64,000 nt of DNA from JADJOY01 sp046331705 [NCBI: bacterium] (GTDB taxonomy: Bacteria > JADJOY01), in contig JAXLQJ010000042.1 in the NCBI GenBank assembly GCA_046331705.1, forward strand, positions 1-64,000. The letters run 5' to 3'. A model generated the notes under the pieces. The model made no database searches. It was given only the letters and a program-made list of their open reading frames with translations, and was not told the DNA's origin. Within the stretch, counting starts at the first letter, position 1, and every line of letters begins with the position of its first letter. Positions 26,855 to 36,160 of the stretch are shown in pieces. The position numbers and the translations under genes were made by a program.

Positions 26855-26872
26855 TGTCAGTCATTTCTGACA
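26855..26872. promoter_or_regulatory. Inverted repeat, candidate autoregulatory operator
   Basis: TGTCAG, 6 nt, CTGACA: a perfect 6-bp inverted repeat 45 bp upstream of the preferred start of the GbsR/MarR-type gene. The surrounding bases are AT-richer than usual for the window. If the longer start at 26873 is used, it would lie at the start codon. Confidence 0.45.
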
Positions 26873-26996
26873 TTCGTGATCTAGCGCACAGACGCGCGGT
26901 GGTCAAATCCCTCACCCACGCCTCGCCGTCGGTCACGCGCCGAGGCGTGGCCCGGGCGTGCGCGGCGCGATCGCGGCGATCGCCGCCCGGCGCGGC

Positions 26997-28403
26997 TCAC
27001 CAGCCGAAGTTGACGTCGAAGCCGGTCGTGAAGATCTGCCCGTCGGCGACGAACGGCGGAACCAGCGGATCGTAGCTGTTCTTGGTGCGGCGCGGGTTCA
27101 GGATGTGCGCCTGGAACAACAAATCGTAGGAGATCGAGTATTTCCGCATCAGGATCGTGTCGAGACCGATCCCCACCGAAGCCACGTGCTGGTCGTTGTC
27201 GACGATGTTCTGCGGCCCGGAGAGCGTGGGGTTGGCGCTCGGTTCGTAGTAGTAGCCGCCGCGCAGCTTGAGGTTCGTGAGCTGCCCCACGCCGAGGATG
27301 TCGCCGGTCATCGGGATGCCGTATTCCACGCCGATCCGTGGCACCAGCGTGTTCTGGAAGCGCGGATCGGGTGGACGATCGAGCCAGAAGGTGAAGTCCT
27401 CGAATCGCTTGTAGGTGAGGTCGAGGCCGATGGTGAGCTTCTCGGAGGGATGCAGCCCGAGCCCGACCGAGTACTGCTCGGGGACGAAGCCCACGAAGTT
27501 GACCAGCTCGCCCCGGATGTAGACGAGCTGAAAGAAGCTGCCGTCCGGAAGCCCGAGCCCCACCGATTGATCGCTGCGCCCGGTGCCGAAGTAGTTCTTC
27601 ACCCGCCCGCGGTAGCTGATGCCGAGCGAGATCACGTCGCGCAGCGACTCCATCGGCGGCTTGATCACGATCCCGAAGAGCGGCGTGAACGTCCCGGTGG
27701 CTTCCTGCTCGAGCTCGAGGTCGGTGCCCATGGTGGGGTCGTCCTCGGGCGCGTTGAGGCGCACGTTGGCGTGGTTGTCCTGAAGGCTGTCGAAGTTGGG
27801 CATGAAGCCGCCCCCGATCGAGAGCCAGTCGGTGATCCGGTACGCGAGCGAGAACACCAGCGACAACACGTCGGGACGGGTGTCGTAGCGATAGAAGTAC
27901 ACCTGGCTGAGGCTGGTGAAGGTCCCGAAGCTGTTGACCTGCGGCAACGGCAGGAACACCTCGACACCGAGCGCCAGCGGCTCGAGCCACGGAAAGCGCT
28001 TGTTGAGCCCCGGATGGTCGAGATCCGAGAGCACGCTGATCACCATGCCCTGGGTCGACTCGGGGTCCGTCGACACGTCGTCGGGCCGCTCGCCCCGAAA
28101 GCGCACCCCGAGGTTGGGGTTCGTGTAGCGAAAGCCGAGCGAGGTCTGCGCCTTCGCGAACCCCACGCCGCCCGGGTTGTAGTACGCGGCGGCGGCGTTG
28201 TCGGCGATGCCCGTGAACGCCTGACCCATGGCGGCGCTGCGGGCGTCGCCGCCGTACTCGTCGAAGTAGAGACCGGTCTGTGCGCGCGCACCGCTCGAGA
28301 CGCCGAGCGCCAGCGCCGCCGCGAGCACTCCCCAGCGAGCCACCGCCAGGGCGCGCCTCGTCACCGTGCAGGCGACGAACCCGGCATCCGACCAGCGATT
28401 CAT
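26997..28403 (-). CDS. FadL/OmpP1-type outer-membrane transporter (1)
   Basis: 468 aa from ATG at 28403, 7 bp after the stop of its upstream paralogue. Signal peptide to about residue 41 (VLAAALALGVSSGARA). The mature N-terminus has the FadL hatch signature: ARSAAMGQAFTGIADNAAAAYYNPGGVGF. The rest is amphipathic beta-barrel with a C-terminal aromatic (FDVNFGW). FadL proteins pass long-chain fatty acids and other hydrophobic compounds through the outer membrane. Placement near the Rieske and lipid-type genes fits uptake of such substrates. Confidence 0.93.
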   Translation of the reverse strand: MNRWSDAGFVACTVTRRALAVARWGVLAAALALGVSSGARAQTGLYFDEYGGDARSAAMGQAFTGIADNAAAAYYNPGGVGFAKAQTSLGFRYTNPNLGVRFRGERPDDVSTDPESTQGMVISVLSDLDHPGLNKRFPWLEPLALGVEVFLPLPQVNSFGTFTSLSQVYFYRYDTRPDVLSLVFSLAYRITDWLSIGGGFMPNFDSLQDNHANVRLNAPEDDPTMGTDLELEQEATGTFTPLFGIVIKPPMESLRDVISLGISYRGRVKNYFGTGRSDQSVGLGLPDGSFFQLVYIRGELVNFVGFVPEQYSVGLGLHPSEKLTIGLDLTYKRFEDFTFWLDRPPDPRFQNTLVPRIGVEYGIPMTGDILGVGQLTNLKLRGGYYYEPSANPTLSGPQNIVDNDQHVASVGIGLDTILMRKYSISYDLLFQAHILNPRRTKNSYDPLVPPFVADGQIFTTGFDVNFGW

Positions 28404-28410
28404 CGCGCGT

Positions 28411-29898
28411 TCACCAATCGACCCGCACTTCGAGGCCCAGGGTGAAGACACCGCCCCCCGCCGTGTACGGACCGCGGCGCGTGTCGCCTTCGTTCTGCGT
28501 GAAGCGATCGGTCAGCAGGTGGTACTGACCGTAGAGATCCACGCGCAGCCGCGCCTCCTCGGCGATGGGCGCGAAGTTGATGCCGACTCCGCCGGAGGCC
28601 ACGTGCTGGTTGGTGTCGAGGATGTTGTATTCGGTGTCGAGCGACGGATTCGGCGTGGGCTCGTAGTAGTAGCCGAGCCGCCAGTCGAGGCGTTCGACGA
28701 GATCGAGAACGGGCCAGTCGCTCTCCAGCGGCATCCGGTACTCGGCGCCGAAGCGCGGCACCAGCGTGTTCTCGAACTTCGGATTGGGCGTCCGATGAAT
28801 GAAGATCTTGAAGCTGTAGAACTCCTTCAGCACGAGATCCGCGCCGAGGGTGAGGCGCGAGGTGGGCCGAAGCCCGATTCCCCAGCTCCACTGCGACGGC
28901 GCGTAGCCCGCGTAGTTGACGATCAAGCCCTCGGGAAGCTCGGTCTGCGGCTCGAACCCGCCGTTCTCCGTGCCGTTGCCGAGGAACGTGAAGGACGGCC
29001 CGGTGCCGAAGAAATTCCCCACCTGCCCGCGGTAGCTGAATCCGAGCTGCAGGAAGTCCTCGGGCATGTCGGGAACGGGGACGCGCACCAGGACGCCGCC
29101 CACCGGCGAGAACTCCATCACCGAGTGGACCTTGATCGCGATGTCGAAGCCATGGAAGGGATCGTCGGCCGGCGCGTTGAGCCGGATCTTCGCGATGTTG
29201 GTCTGGTAAGCGTTGACGTTGGGGATGACGCCGGCGCCCAGCGACAACCAATCGAAGGGCCGGTAGGCGATGGTCGCCACCGCGGAGAGCAGATCCGGGC
29301 GCGTGTCGTAGCGGAAGAAATACGGCTGCGTCTTGTCCTGGTAGGTGTGGAAGGTGTTCTGCGAGGACATCCCGAGGTTCAGGATGACGCCGTAGTGCAG
29401 GCGATCGAGCCACGGAAAGTCCTCGACGAGGCTCGGCGGCGCGAAGTGGCCGGACACGCCCACCACCAAGCCGGTGGTGACCGGCGGGTTGAACTCGGTG
29501 TCCGTGGTCACCAGCACCGGCTGCACTCCCGGATCGAGCGGATCCGGGGGCGGCGGGGGGTACGGAGACGGCGGCGGTGGCCCGACGAAGTGGATGAAGG
29601 TATCGGCTTCCATGTAACGGAAGCCGAGAATGGTCTCCTTCGGTCCGTCGAACGCGAGGCCCGCAGGGTTGTAGTAGGCGGCGGCGGAATCGTCGGCGAT
29701 ACCGGTGAACGCCTGACCCATTCCTCCGCTACGCGCCGTGGCACCGGTCTCGTCGAGGACGAGACCCGTCTGGGCGCGGGCGGTGCCGAGGCCGACGAGC
29801 GCCCAGGTCGCCCATGCCGCGACGACCAATCGAAGCCACGACGGCCTCGAGGGTGGAGCGTCGCATCGTCCGGGGGCGAGGCTCAGGCGATTCCTCAT
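28411..29898 (-). CDS. FadL/OmpP1-type outer-membrane transporter (2)
   Basis: 495 aa from ATG at 29898. Signal peptide ending near GLGTARAQ, then the hatch motif ARSGGMGQAFTGIADDSAAAYYNPAGLAF (given in parts: ARSGGMGQAFTGIADD, AAAYYNPAG). A proline-rich loop (PPPPSPYPPPPPDPLDPG) is inserted after the first strands and is absent from the paralogue. The barrel ends in LEVRVDW. The two genes share shared phrases such as YYYEPTPNPSL/YYYEPSANPTL and QHVAS, so a tandem duplication is clear. They are probably one operon. Confidence 0.93.
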   Translation of the reverse strand: MRNRLSLAPGRCDAPPSRPSWLRLVVAAWATWALVGLGTARAQTGLVLDETGATARSGGMGQAFTGIADDSAAAYYNPAGLAFDGPKETILGFRYMEADTFIHFVGPPPPSPYPPPPPDPLDPGVQPVLVTTDTEFNPPVTTGLVVGVSGHFAPPSLVEDFPWLDRLHYGVILNLGMSSQNTFHTYQDKTQPYFFRYDTRPDLLSAVATIAYRPFDWLSLGAGVIPNVNAYQTNIAKIRLNAPADDPFHGFDIAIKVHSVMEFSPVGGVLVRVPVPDMPEDFLQLGFSYRGQVGNFFGTGPSFTFLGNGTENGGFEPQTELPEGLIVNYAGYAPSQWSWGIGLRPTSRLTLGADLVLKEFYSFKIFIHRTPNPKFENTLVPRFGAEYRMPLESDWPVLDLVERLDWRLGYYYEPTPNPSLDTEYNILDTNQHVASGGVGINFAPIAEEARLRVDLYGQYHLLTDRFTQNEGDTRRGPYTAGGGVFTLGLEVRVDW

Positions 29899-30082
29899 CG
29901 ACGCGTGGTGAGCGTGCGCTCACGAAGCGGCGCGGACGTTCTCATGGGCGCCGCTTCGCGGTCAAGCCATTCCTGCGATCGCGCTCTCGCGCGACGCGCC
30001 GAGCGCCGGAATCCACACGCTCCGCTGCGTTCGGGATAGGCTCCCGCGCCCCACGCACTCGGCCCCAGGGAGAACGAGCTCG

Positions 30083-30370
30083 ATGCTGACCGCGAAACAG
30101 CGCAAATTCCTGCGCGGGCTGGCGCACCCGCTGCGCCCCGTGACCCAGGTGGGACTGGCCGGGATCAGCGAGGGTGTGATCGGCGCGGTGAGCGCCGCGC
30201 TGACCGATCACGAGCTGATCAAGGTTCGGCTACTCGACCCCGCGGACAAGCGCGCGATGGCGGGCCAGCTCGCGGAAGCCACTCGAGCCGAGCTCTGCGG
30301 GCTCGTCGGTCACACCGTCATCTTGTATCGCCGGCATCCCGAGAAGCCGCGCATCGAGCTGCCGAGCTGA
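30083..30370 (+). CDS. yhbY: YhbY/CRM-domain RNA-binding protein
   Basis: 95 aa. A single CRS1-YhbY domain: LTAKQRKFLRGLAHPLRPVTQVG, the GxxG-type loop region GLAGISEG, and LIKVRLL. YhbY associates with the pre-50S ribosomal subunit. The GGAG about 10 nt upstream fixes the ATG. It is divergent from the FadL pair and convergent with the GGDEF-EAL gene. Length is normal for the family. Confidence 0.93.
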   Translation: MLTAKQRKFLRGLAHPLRPVTQVGLAGISEGVIGAVSAALTDHELIKVRLLDPADKRAMAGQLAEATRAELCGLVGHTVILYRRHPEKPRIELPS

Positions 30371-30427
30371 TGGATCGGGACGCCGCGCGCGGCCACCGAG
30401 AGGCCCGCGCGACGCCCGGAGCCCGCC

Positions 30428-33016
30428 TCAGATCATCATCTCGGCGGCCAAGCCGCTCGCCAGCCCAGGTGCGAGCTCCTCGAGCTCGAGGCGCGCGTCG
30501 AGCAACGGCGCCACGCGATCGGGAGGCACGGGGCGGCTGAAGACGTAGCCCTGGATCTCGTCGCAGCGCAGCCGCCGCAACACCCTCGCCTGCTCGTGCG
30601 TCTCGACGCCTTCCGCCACCACCCGTAGCCCCAGGCTGTGCGCCATGGCGACCACGGCCGTGACGATGCTGCGGCTGTCCTCGCTCTCGGCGATGCTCAT
30701 GATGAAGGTGCGGTCGATCTTGAGGGTGTCGAGCGGCAGGCGGCCGACGTAGTTCAGCGACGAGTAGCCGGTGCCGAAGTCGTCGAGCGCCACCTGCACT
30801 CCCAGGGCGCGCAGCGACTCGAGCGTCGCCACGGCGGCCTCCGGGTTCTGGATCATGGCGCTCTCGGTGATCTCGAGCTCGAGCACGTCGTGCGGCAGCC
30901 CCGCGTCCATGAGCGCGCTGCGCACGATCTCGTGCAGGTGCGGATCGGCGAATTGGTGGCTCGACACGTTGACCGCGGTGCGCACCGGCGGCAGGCCGGC
31001 ATCGAGCCACTCGCGCATCTGCGCGCACACCGTCGACAGCACCCACGAGCCGAGCGTGCCGATCAGGCCGAGGTCCTCGGCGAGCGGGATGAAATCCGCG
31101 GGCGAGATGAAGCCGCGCGTCGGATGCTCCCAGCGCACCAGCGCCTCGAGGCCCGTGACGCGGCCGTCGTGCAGATCCACCTTCGGCTGGTAGTGCACCT
31201 TGAAGTCCGACCACTCGACGGCGCGCCGCAGATCGGTGCCCAGATCCAAGCGCCGCATCACCTCGATGCTCATCGAGGGCGAGAAGAACAGGAACGCGTC
31301 GCGTCCCGATTGCTTGGCCTGGTACATCGCCATGTCGGCGTGCTTGAGCAGCGTCTCGACGTCCGCGCCATCGCCCGGCGCGACCGCGATGCCGATGCTG
31401 GCGCCCACGCGCACCTCGCGGCCCGCGAGAGCGAAGGGCTTGCGCAGCTCGTTGAGCATCCGCTCCGCGACGCGGCCCGCGTCCTCGGCGCTGCGCAGCC
31501 GGGTCAGCATGACCGTGAACTCGTCGCCGCCCTGACGGGAGACCGTGAAGCACGCGTGCCCGGACTCGGAGCGCGACACCGCGTCCGAGCCGCGCACGCA
31601 GTTGTTCACGCGCTCCGCCACCAAGCGCAGCAGCCGGTCGCCCTCGCCATGGCCGAAGTTGTCGTTGATCTCCTTGAAGCGATCGAGATCCACGAACAGC
31701 ACCGCGACGTGGCCGCCGTGGCGACGGGTCTCGCGCAGGCTCTGGTCGAGCCGCTCCTTCAGGCATTGGCGATTGGGCAAGCCCGTGAGCACGTCGTAGT
31801 AGGCCAGGTAGCGAATCCGTTCCTCGGCCTGCTCGCGAATGCGCAGCTCGCCGCGCCGGGCCTGGACTTCCTTGTCGAGCTGGTCGCGCTGCCGCTCGAG
31901 CTCGCGGTCGCGCACCTGGATCTGCTGGAGCATGCGGTTGAAGGTGTCGATCAGGAGCCCGAACTCGTCCTCGCCGACGGCCTCCACCCGCACCGAGTAG
32001 TCCTTGCGACGGGTGACGTGCTGGGCGGTGTCGATGAGCGCCAGGATCGGCCGCGACACCATGCGCTCGAAGCGCGCCGTGGCGGCGAACGCGACCAGCG
32101 TGGCGACGCACATCACCACCGCCGCGATCATGCCGGAGCGCGCCATCTCGTCGCGCAGCACGAGGGTCTGCGCGCGCACGGTGATGGTCCCGTTGAGGTG
32201 ATTCTGGAACTCGATGGGCATCGCCCAGCGGATCTCGGTGCCGCTGCGCGAGTAGCTCTCGTGGGTGACGCTGCGAGGCGCGCAGCGACGGTCGTTGACG
32301 TCGATGTCGTGGCGGTAATGGCTCGCCACCAGGCGCGCCTCCGACGTGAAGAGGCACGCCTCGAGGATCGTGCGGTCCTGCGCCAGCGCGTCGAGCATCA
32401 CCTGCGCCGCCGGCATCACCTGCTCGTCCGCCATGCCGTCGAGCGCCAGCGAGGCACGCGCGCTCCAGGCGATGACGTGGCCGAGCGTCGAGAGCTTCTC
32501 CACCGTGCGGCGCTCGGCGTTGGTCATCTGGTACCAGAGGAACGCCGACGACGCGACGCCCAGCGCGACGCCCGAGGTGATGACCGCGTGGATGAGCAGC
32601 CGCAGCCGGATCTTGAGCTTGCCGCCATCGGCGGCGATCGTGAGCGGATCCTCGGTGTTGCGGCGACGCCATTGCTTGCGCAGCACACGCGACGACTTGT
32701 CGCGCGCCGCCGCGTGGTCGAGATCCGGCGGTGTCAGACGCTCCTGCGCCCATGGCCAGCCATCGTCGAGACGCGGGGCCTCGGCGTCGCCGACCGGCGG
32801 CGGGATCTCCACCTCGCTGGTCCCGGGCACGGCGCTCGCCGGAGCAGCTGCGGCCACCGCGCGCGCTGGCCGGGTGGACGCCGCGGGCACGGGTGGCGAC
32901 GAGACGACGGCGCCCGCCGCAGCCGGGCCACGAGACGGCTCCGTGCGATCGAGCACCTGGGTCGGCGAATCGATGTCGAAATCCCCGAAATCGAATGACG
33001 CTCGGACCGACGCCAT
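30428..33016 (-). CDS. GGDEF-EAL cyclic-di-GMP protein with periplasmic sensor and HAMP
   Basis: 862 aa from ATG at 33016. A ~150-residue low-complexity cytoplasmic N-terminus leads to the first membrane span (AVITSGVALGVASSAFLWY). A periplasmic sensor of CHASE8-like layout follows, then a second span (IAAVVMCVATLVAFAA) and a HAMP domain. The GGDEF domain is intact (RQGGDEFTVML), with a ~12-residue insertion just before it (SESGHACFTVSR). The EAL domain is intact too: LEALVRWEHP, DDFGTGYSSLNYV and the later E/K residues. It can in principle make and break c-di-GMP. Ligand and net activity are unknown. Confidence 0.95.
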   Translation of the reverse strand: MASVRASFDFGDFDIDSPTQVLDRTEPSRGPAAAGAVVSSPPVPAASTRPARAVAAAAPASAVPGTSEVEIPPPVGDAEAPRLDDGWPWAQERLTPPDLDHAAARDKSSRVLRKQWRRRNTEDPLTIAADGGKLKIRLRLLIHAVITSGVALGVASSAFLWYQMTNAERRTVEKLSTLGHVIAWSARASLALDGMADEQVMPAAQVMLDALAQDRTILEACLFTSEARLVASHYRHDIDVNDRRCAPRSVTHESYSRSGTEIRWAMPIEFQNHLNGTITVRAQTLVLRDEMARSGMIAAVVMCVATLVAFAATARFERMVSRPILALIDTAQHVTRRKDYSVRVEAVGEDEFGLLIDTFNRMLQQIQVRDRELERQRDQLDKEVQARRGELRIREQAEERIRYLAYYDVLTGLPNRQCLKERLDQSLRETRRHGGHVAVLFVDLDRFKEINDNFGHGEGDRLLRLVAERVNNCVRGSDAVSRSESGHACFTVSRQGGDEFTVMLTRLRSAEDAGRVAERMLNELRKPFALAGREVRVGASIGIAVAPGDGADVETLLKHADMAMYQAKQSGRDAFLFFSPSMSIEVMRRLDLGTDLRRAVEWSDFKVHYQPKVDLHDGRVTGLEALVRWEHPTRGFISPADFIPLAEDLGLIGTLGSWVLSTVCAQMREWLDAGLPPVRTAVNVSSHQFADPHLHEIVRSALMDAGLPHDVLELEITESAMIQNPEAAVATLESLRALGVQVALDDFGTGYSSLNYVGRLPLDTLKIDRTFIMSIAESEDSRSIVTAVVAMAHSLGLRVVAEGVETHEQARVLRRLRCDEIQGYVFSRPVPPDRVAPLLDARLELEELAPGLASGLAAEMMI

Positions 33017-33421
33017 GGGTGCCACATCCCCGCTCGTGTGCCGCTCAACGGTGGTTGAGCACCCGCCCGAGTTGCACGTATCGAGCCGGCCCAAAGGTCT
33101 CGGATTTCATTGATGAACCGAGATTGTCAGCAGCGCCGGGCGAAGTGCCTCGCGATGGCCGGTGACGTCCACCGTCATTTTTTTGGTCAACTCGCGACGC
33201 CCGCCGCGCGATTCGGCGGACGGCCCGCGGCACTCGGTAACTGGGGGCATGGCTGGCGACCGTCCTACCCAGCTGTGCCGTGGCGTTCACGCTGTGTCGG
33301 GCGTGAACGCCGTGTGCACGCGCGCTTGCGGCGACTCGTCGAATGGCACGCCAGCCGCATCTCGCCCGCCTGGCCGGATCGGCGTGCCCACCCGGCACGC
33401 GACGGCACGGAGGCGATGCCG
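33017..33421. promoter_or_regulatory. 405-bp divergent intergenic region
   Basis: It separates the GGDEF-EAL gene and the YdjM-like gene, so it holds both promoters. It includes one unusually T-rich stretch (CATTTTTTTGG near 33178-33186) and an 11-bp inverted repeat described separately. No convincing gene is seen in it. Confidence 0.6.
33282..33311. repeat. Perfect 11-bp inverted repeat (stem-loop or operator)
   Basis: GGCGTTCACGC and GCGTGAACGCC are perfect complements separated by 8 nt. It lies about 110 bp upstream of the YdjM-like gene. No T tract follows, so it may be an operator or a 5'-leader hairpin rather than a terminator. Confidence 0.55.
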
Positions 33422-33991
33422 ATGAGCCCCATCACCCACGCGCTCCTCGGCTGGCTGGTCTCGTGCACCGATCCGCGGCTCACGCGGCGCGAGCGCGGCT
33501 GGGTGACCGTCGCCGGCGTTGCCCCCGACGTGGACGCGCTGGGCACGCTGCCGCAGATCCTCACGGCGCGCGGCGCGCACCCGGTCTATTGGGGCTCCGA
33601 CTTCCACCACGTGCTCGGTCACAACCTGCTGGCCGCGGCGATCGTCGCGTGCGTGGCGGCAGCCTTCGCCCGCCGCCGCGGCGTGACGGCCGCACTGGCG
33701 TTCGCGAGCTTCCATCTGCACATCCTCGGCGATCTCGTCGGCTCGCGGGGCGGCGACGGGTACACCTGGCCCATGGCCTACCTCTTCCCGTTCGACGACC
33801 GCTTCCAGCTCAGCTGGTCCGGGCAATGGGAGCTCGACGCTTGGCCCAACTTCGTGATCACGGCGCTGGCGCTCGCAGCGACGTTCGTCCTCGCATGGAG
33901 GCGGGGCTACTCGATCGTGGAGCTGCTGTCGCCGCGCGCCGATCGCGCGTTCGTGGACGCGCTGCGCGCGCGCGTTGCGCGTCGCGGCTGA
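33422..33991 (+). CDS. YdjM-like membrane-bound metal-dependent hydrolase
   Basis: 189 aa from ATG at 33422, chosen because GGAGG is 8 nt upstream; the ATG at 33416 is too close. Several hydrophobic segments and conserved metal-binding blocks: SPITHALLGWL at the start, TVAGVAPDVDALG, YWGSDFHHVLGHNLLAA, SFHLHILGDLVGSRGGDGYTW (given as SFHLHILGDLVG) and WSGQWELDAWPN. These His/Asp motifs define the LexA-regulated, inner-membrane YdjM/DUF457 family, thought to be zinc hydrolases. Biochemical role unknown. It is convergent with the CBS protein gene. Confidence 0.88.
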   Translation: MSPITHALLGWLVSCTDPRLTRRERGWVTVAGVAPDVDALGTLPQILTARGAHPVYWGSDFHHVLGHNLLAAAIVACVAAAFARRRGVTAALAFASFHLHILGDLVGSRGGDGYTWPMAYLFPFDDRFQLSWSGQWELDAWPNFVITALALAATFVLAWRRGYSIVELLSPRADRAFVDALRARVARRG

Positions 33992-34023
33992 CGCGTGCGC
34001 CGCCGCGGCTCACGCCGGCCCGC

Positions 34024-34683
34024 TCAAGCCGCGACGGGCTCGTCGTAGACGACGCTCTCGACGCGATGGCCCGAGGCCCAGATCCCATCGAGGAACGCCG
34101 GTGTCTGCGGGCCCGTCACCTGCACCACCGCGATGCGGTGGCCGCCGTGATGCGCGGTGACCACGCTGCCGAGCTCGACCTGGTGCTGCTTGGCGAGCGC
34201 CACCACGGTCCCGAACACGTCCTCGTGGGTCGCGAGCGCGAACGTGATGCGAACGCCCTGCGAGCGTGGGCCGAGCAGCGCGACGAAGGCGCGGGTCACG
34301 TCGTTGCCGGTGATCATGCCCACCAGGCGTCCGGCGCGCACCACCGGCAGCGCGTGAATGCGTCGCGACACCAGCTCGTGGGCCGCGCGCTCGATGGGCG
34401 TGCTCGGCTCGACCGTGATCGGGTCCGGGGTCATCACGTCGGCGACCGGCCGGTCGAGGCCCGCTGGCAGCCGCGCGTTGCCCCACGGGTTGATCTCACG
34501 GGGATAGGCGCGCGCCACGTCGTACGTGGACACGATCCCCACCAGGATCGCGCCCGCGGGATCGGGCCGGACCACCGGGACGTGACGGACGTGATGCCGC
34601 GCCATCTCGGCGACCACGGACGAGATCCGCGAATCGGGCGTCGCCGTGATGGGGTGCTCGGTCATCCAGTCGTGGACCAACAC
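34024..34683 (-). CDS. CBS-pair protein with C-terminal ACT-like domain
   Basis: 219 aa from GTG at 34683, chosen because GGGAGG is 8 nt upstream. Two CBS motifs: VHDWMTEHPITATPDSRIS with VPVVRP, and VADVMTPDPITVEPSTPIERAAH with LPVVRAGRLVGMITGNDV (in parts). The last ~70 residues (VRITFALATHEDVFGTVVALA) look like an ACT-type regulatory fold. CBS pairs bind adenine nucleotides; the target protein is unknown. The gene is co-directional with the GH1 gene upstream (65 bp). Confidence 0.88.
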   Translation of the reverse strand: MLVHDWMTEHPITATPDSRISSVVAEMARHHVRHVPVVRPDPAGAILVGIVSTYDVARAYPREINPWGNARLPAGLDRPVADVMTPDPITVEPSTPIERAAHELVSRRIHALPVVRAGRLVGMITGNDVTRAFVALLGPRSQGVRITFALATHEDVFGTVVALAKQHQVELGSVVTAHHGGHRIAVVQVTGPQTPAFLDGIWASGHRVESVVYDEPVAA

Positions 34684-34748
34684 GTGCCGTACCTCCCGCC
34701 AGGGTGATCGGCAGAATCCCGCTTCCACTCAAGTCCCGGTCCCGCCCG

Positions 34749-36122
34749 TCACACCACGCGGTTCTGGCGAATGCACTCCGAGTACCAGGCGGCGCTCGCC
34801 TTGGGTACGCGCCGCTGCGTCGCGTAGTCGACGTACACCAGCCCGAAGCGTTTGCTCAGGCCCCACGACCACTCGAAGTTGTCGAGCAGGCTCCACAGGC
34901 AATAGCCCCGCACCGGATGACCCTCCGCGATGGCGCGTTCGAGCTGGCGCAGGTAAGCGCGGAGGTAGACGATCCGATCGAGATCGAGCACCTCGCCCCG
35001 GACATCGGGCACGTCGCGGGCGGCGCAACCGTTCTCGCTCACGAACAGGTCGCCGCCGAAGCCGAGCTCCTCGACACAGTGGCGCACCGCCCAGTAGAGC
35101 GCCTCCGGCACGACGTCGAGCCACGGCATGTCGAGCTTGGGGTAGCCGCTGGGAAACGGCAGGACGGTGAAGCCCGGCGAATCGTCGGCGGCCCGCACGT
35201 ACTGACCCGTGTAGACGTTGAGGCCGAGCTCGTCGAGAGGCTGGGCGATGAGCGCGAGATCGCCGGGCTCGATCGACGGCATCTCGCCCATCGCCTCGGC
35301 GGCGGCGACGAAGCGCGGCTCGTAGCGCCCCGTGAGCGCCGGCACCAGCACGCCGCCGTTGGTCCCGAGCACCCCGACCGCCCGGCGCGCGGCGGCGACG
35401 TCCGCGTCGCTCTCGCGATACGGCACCGGAACCGCGAGGTTGTCGACCAGGCTCACGCGGCAGGGACGCGGCGCGTTCGCGCGAATCGCCTGCACCGCGA
35501 GCCCGTGCCCGACGAGCGCGTGGTGGGAGGTCTGCCAGACCTCGCGGCGCGAGCCCAGCTGGGCACCGGGAGCGTGAAATCCGGGCTTGGCGGTGTCGAA
35601 CGAGAAATGCGTGAAGCACGCGATCTCGTTGAGCGTGGTGAAGCGCGTCACGCGATCTCCCAACGCGCGCACCACCACCGCGGCATAGTCGGCGAAATCG
35701 TGGGCCATGCGCCGCGACCGCCACCCGCCGTAGCGCTCCTCGAGCGCTTGCGGATGATCCCAGTGGTAGAGCGTGAGGCGCGGCTCGATGCCGTGGCGCG
35801 CGAGCTCGTCGAGCAGGCGGCGATAGAAGTCGAGGCCGCGCTCGTTCACGGCGCCGGTACCCTCGGGCAGCACGCGCGGCCAGGCGACCGAGAAGCGGTA
35901 GACGCGCACCCCCAGCGCCGCCATCAGCGCCACGTCGCCGGGCATCCGATGGTAGTGGTCGCACGCCCGGTCGCCCGTGTCGCCTGCCGCCACGCGGCCC
36001 GGCGTGTGGCTGAAGTGGTCCCACACCGACGGCGTGCGGCCGTCCTCCGCGACCGCGCCCTCGATCTGGTAGGCGGCGGTGGCGACGCCCCACTCGAAGC
36101 CGTCCGGAAATCCCGGGCTCAT
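34749..36122 (-). CDS. GH1 family beta-glucosidase
   Basis: 457 aa, standard for GH1. Start ATG at 36122. Retaining beta-glycosidase with acid/base E166 in TTLNE and nucleophile E363 in VSENG. Sugar-site residues are visible in AAYQIEGAVAEDGR, YHWDHPQALEERYGGW and SLLDNFEWSWGLSKRFGLVYVDY. No signal peptide, so it acts in the cytoplasm on short beta-glucosides, which would suit sophorose or other disaccharides from beta-1,2-glucan. It is divergent from opgG with only 90 bp between them. Exact linkage specificity cannot be read from sequence. Confidence 0.95.
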   Translation of the reverse strand: MSPGFPDGFEWGVATAAYQIEGAVAEDGRTPSVWDHFSHTPGRVAAGDTGDRACDHYHRMPGDVALMAALGVRVYRFSVAWPRVLPEGTGAVNERGLDFYRRLLDELARHGIEPRLTLYHWDHPQALEERYGGWRSRRMAHDFADYAAVVVRALGDRVTRFTTLNEIACFTHFSFDTAKPGFHAPGAQLGSRREVWQTSHHALVGHGLAVQAIRANAPRPCRVSLVDNLAVPVPYRESDADVAAARRAVGVLGTNGGVLVPALTGRYEPRFVAAAEAMGEMPSIEPGDLALIAQPLDELGLNVYTGQYVRAADDSPGFTVLPFPSGYPKLDMPWLDVVPEALYWAVRHCVEELGFGGDLFVSENGCAARDVPDVRGEVLDLDRIVYLRAYLRQLERAIAEGHPVRGYCLWSLLDNFEWSWGLSKRFGLVYVDYATQRRVPKASAAWYSECIRQNRVV

Positions 36123-36160
36123 CGGGGTCCACCGCGACGCGCGTCTGCCTTTGCTTGTCG

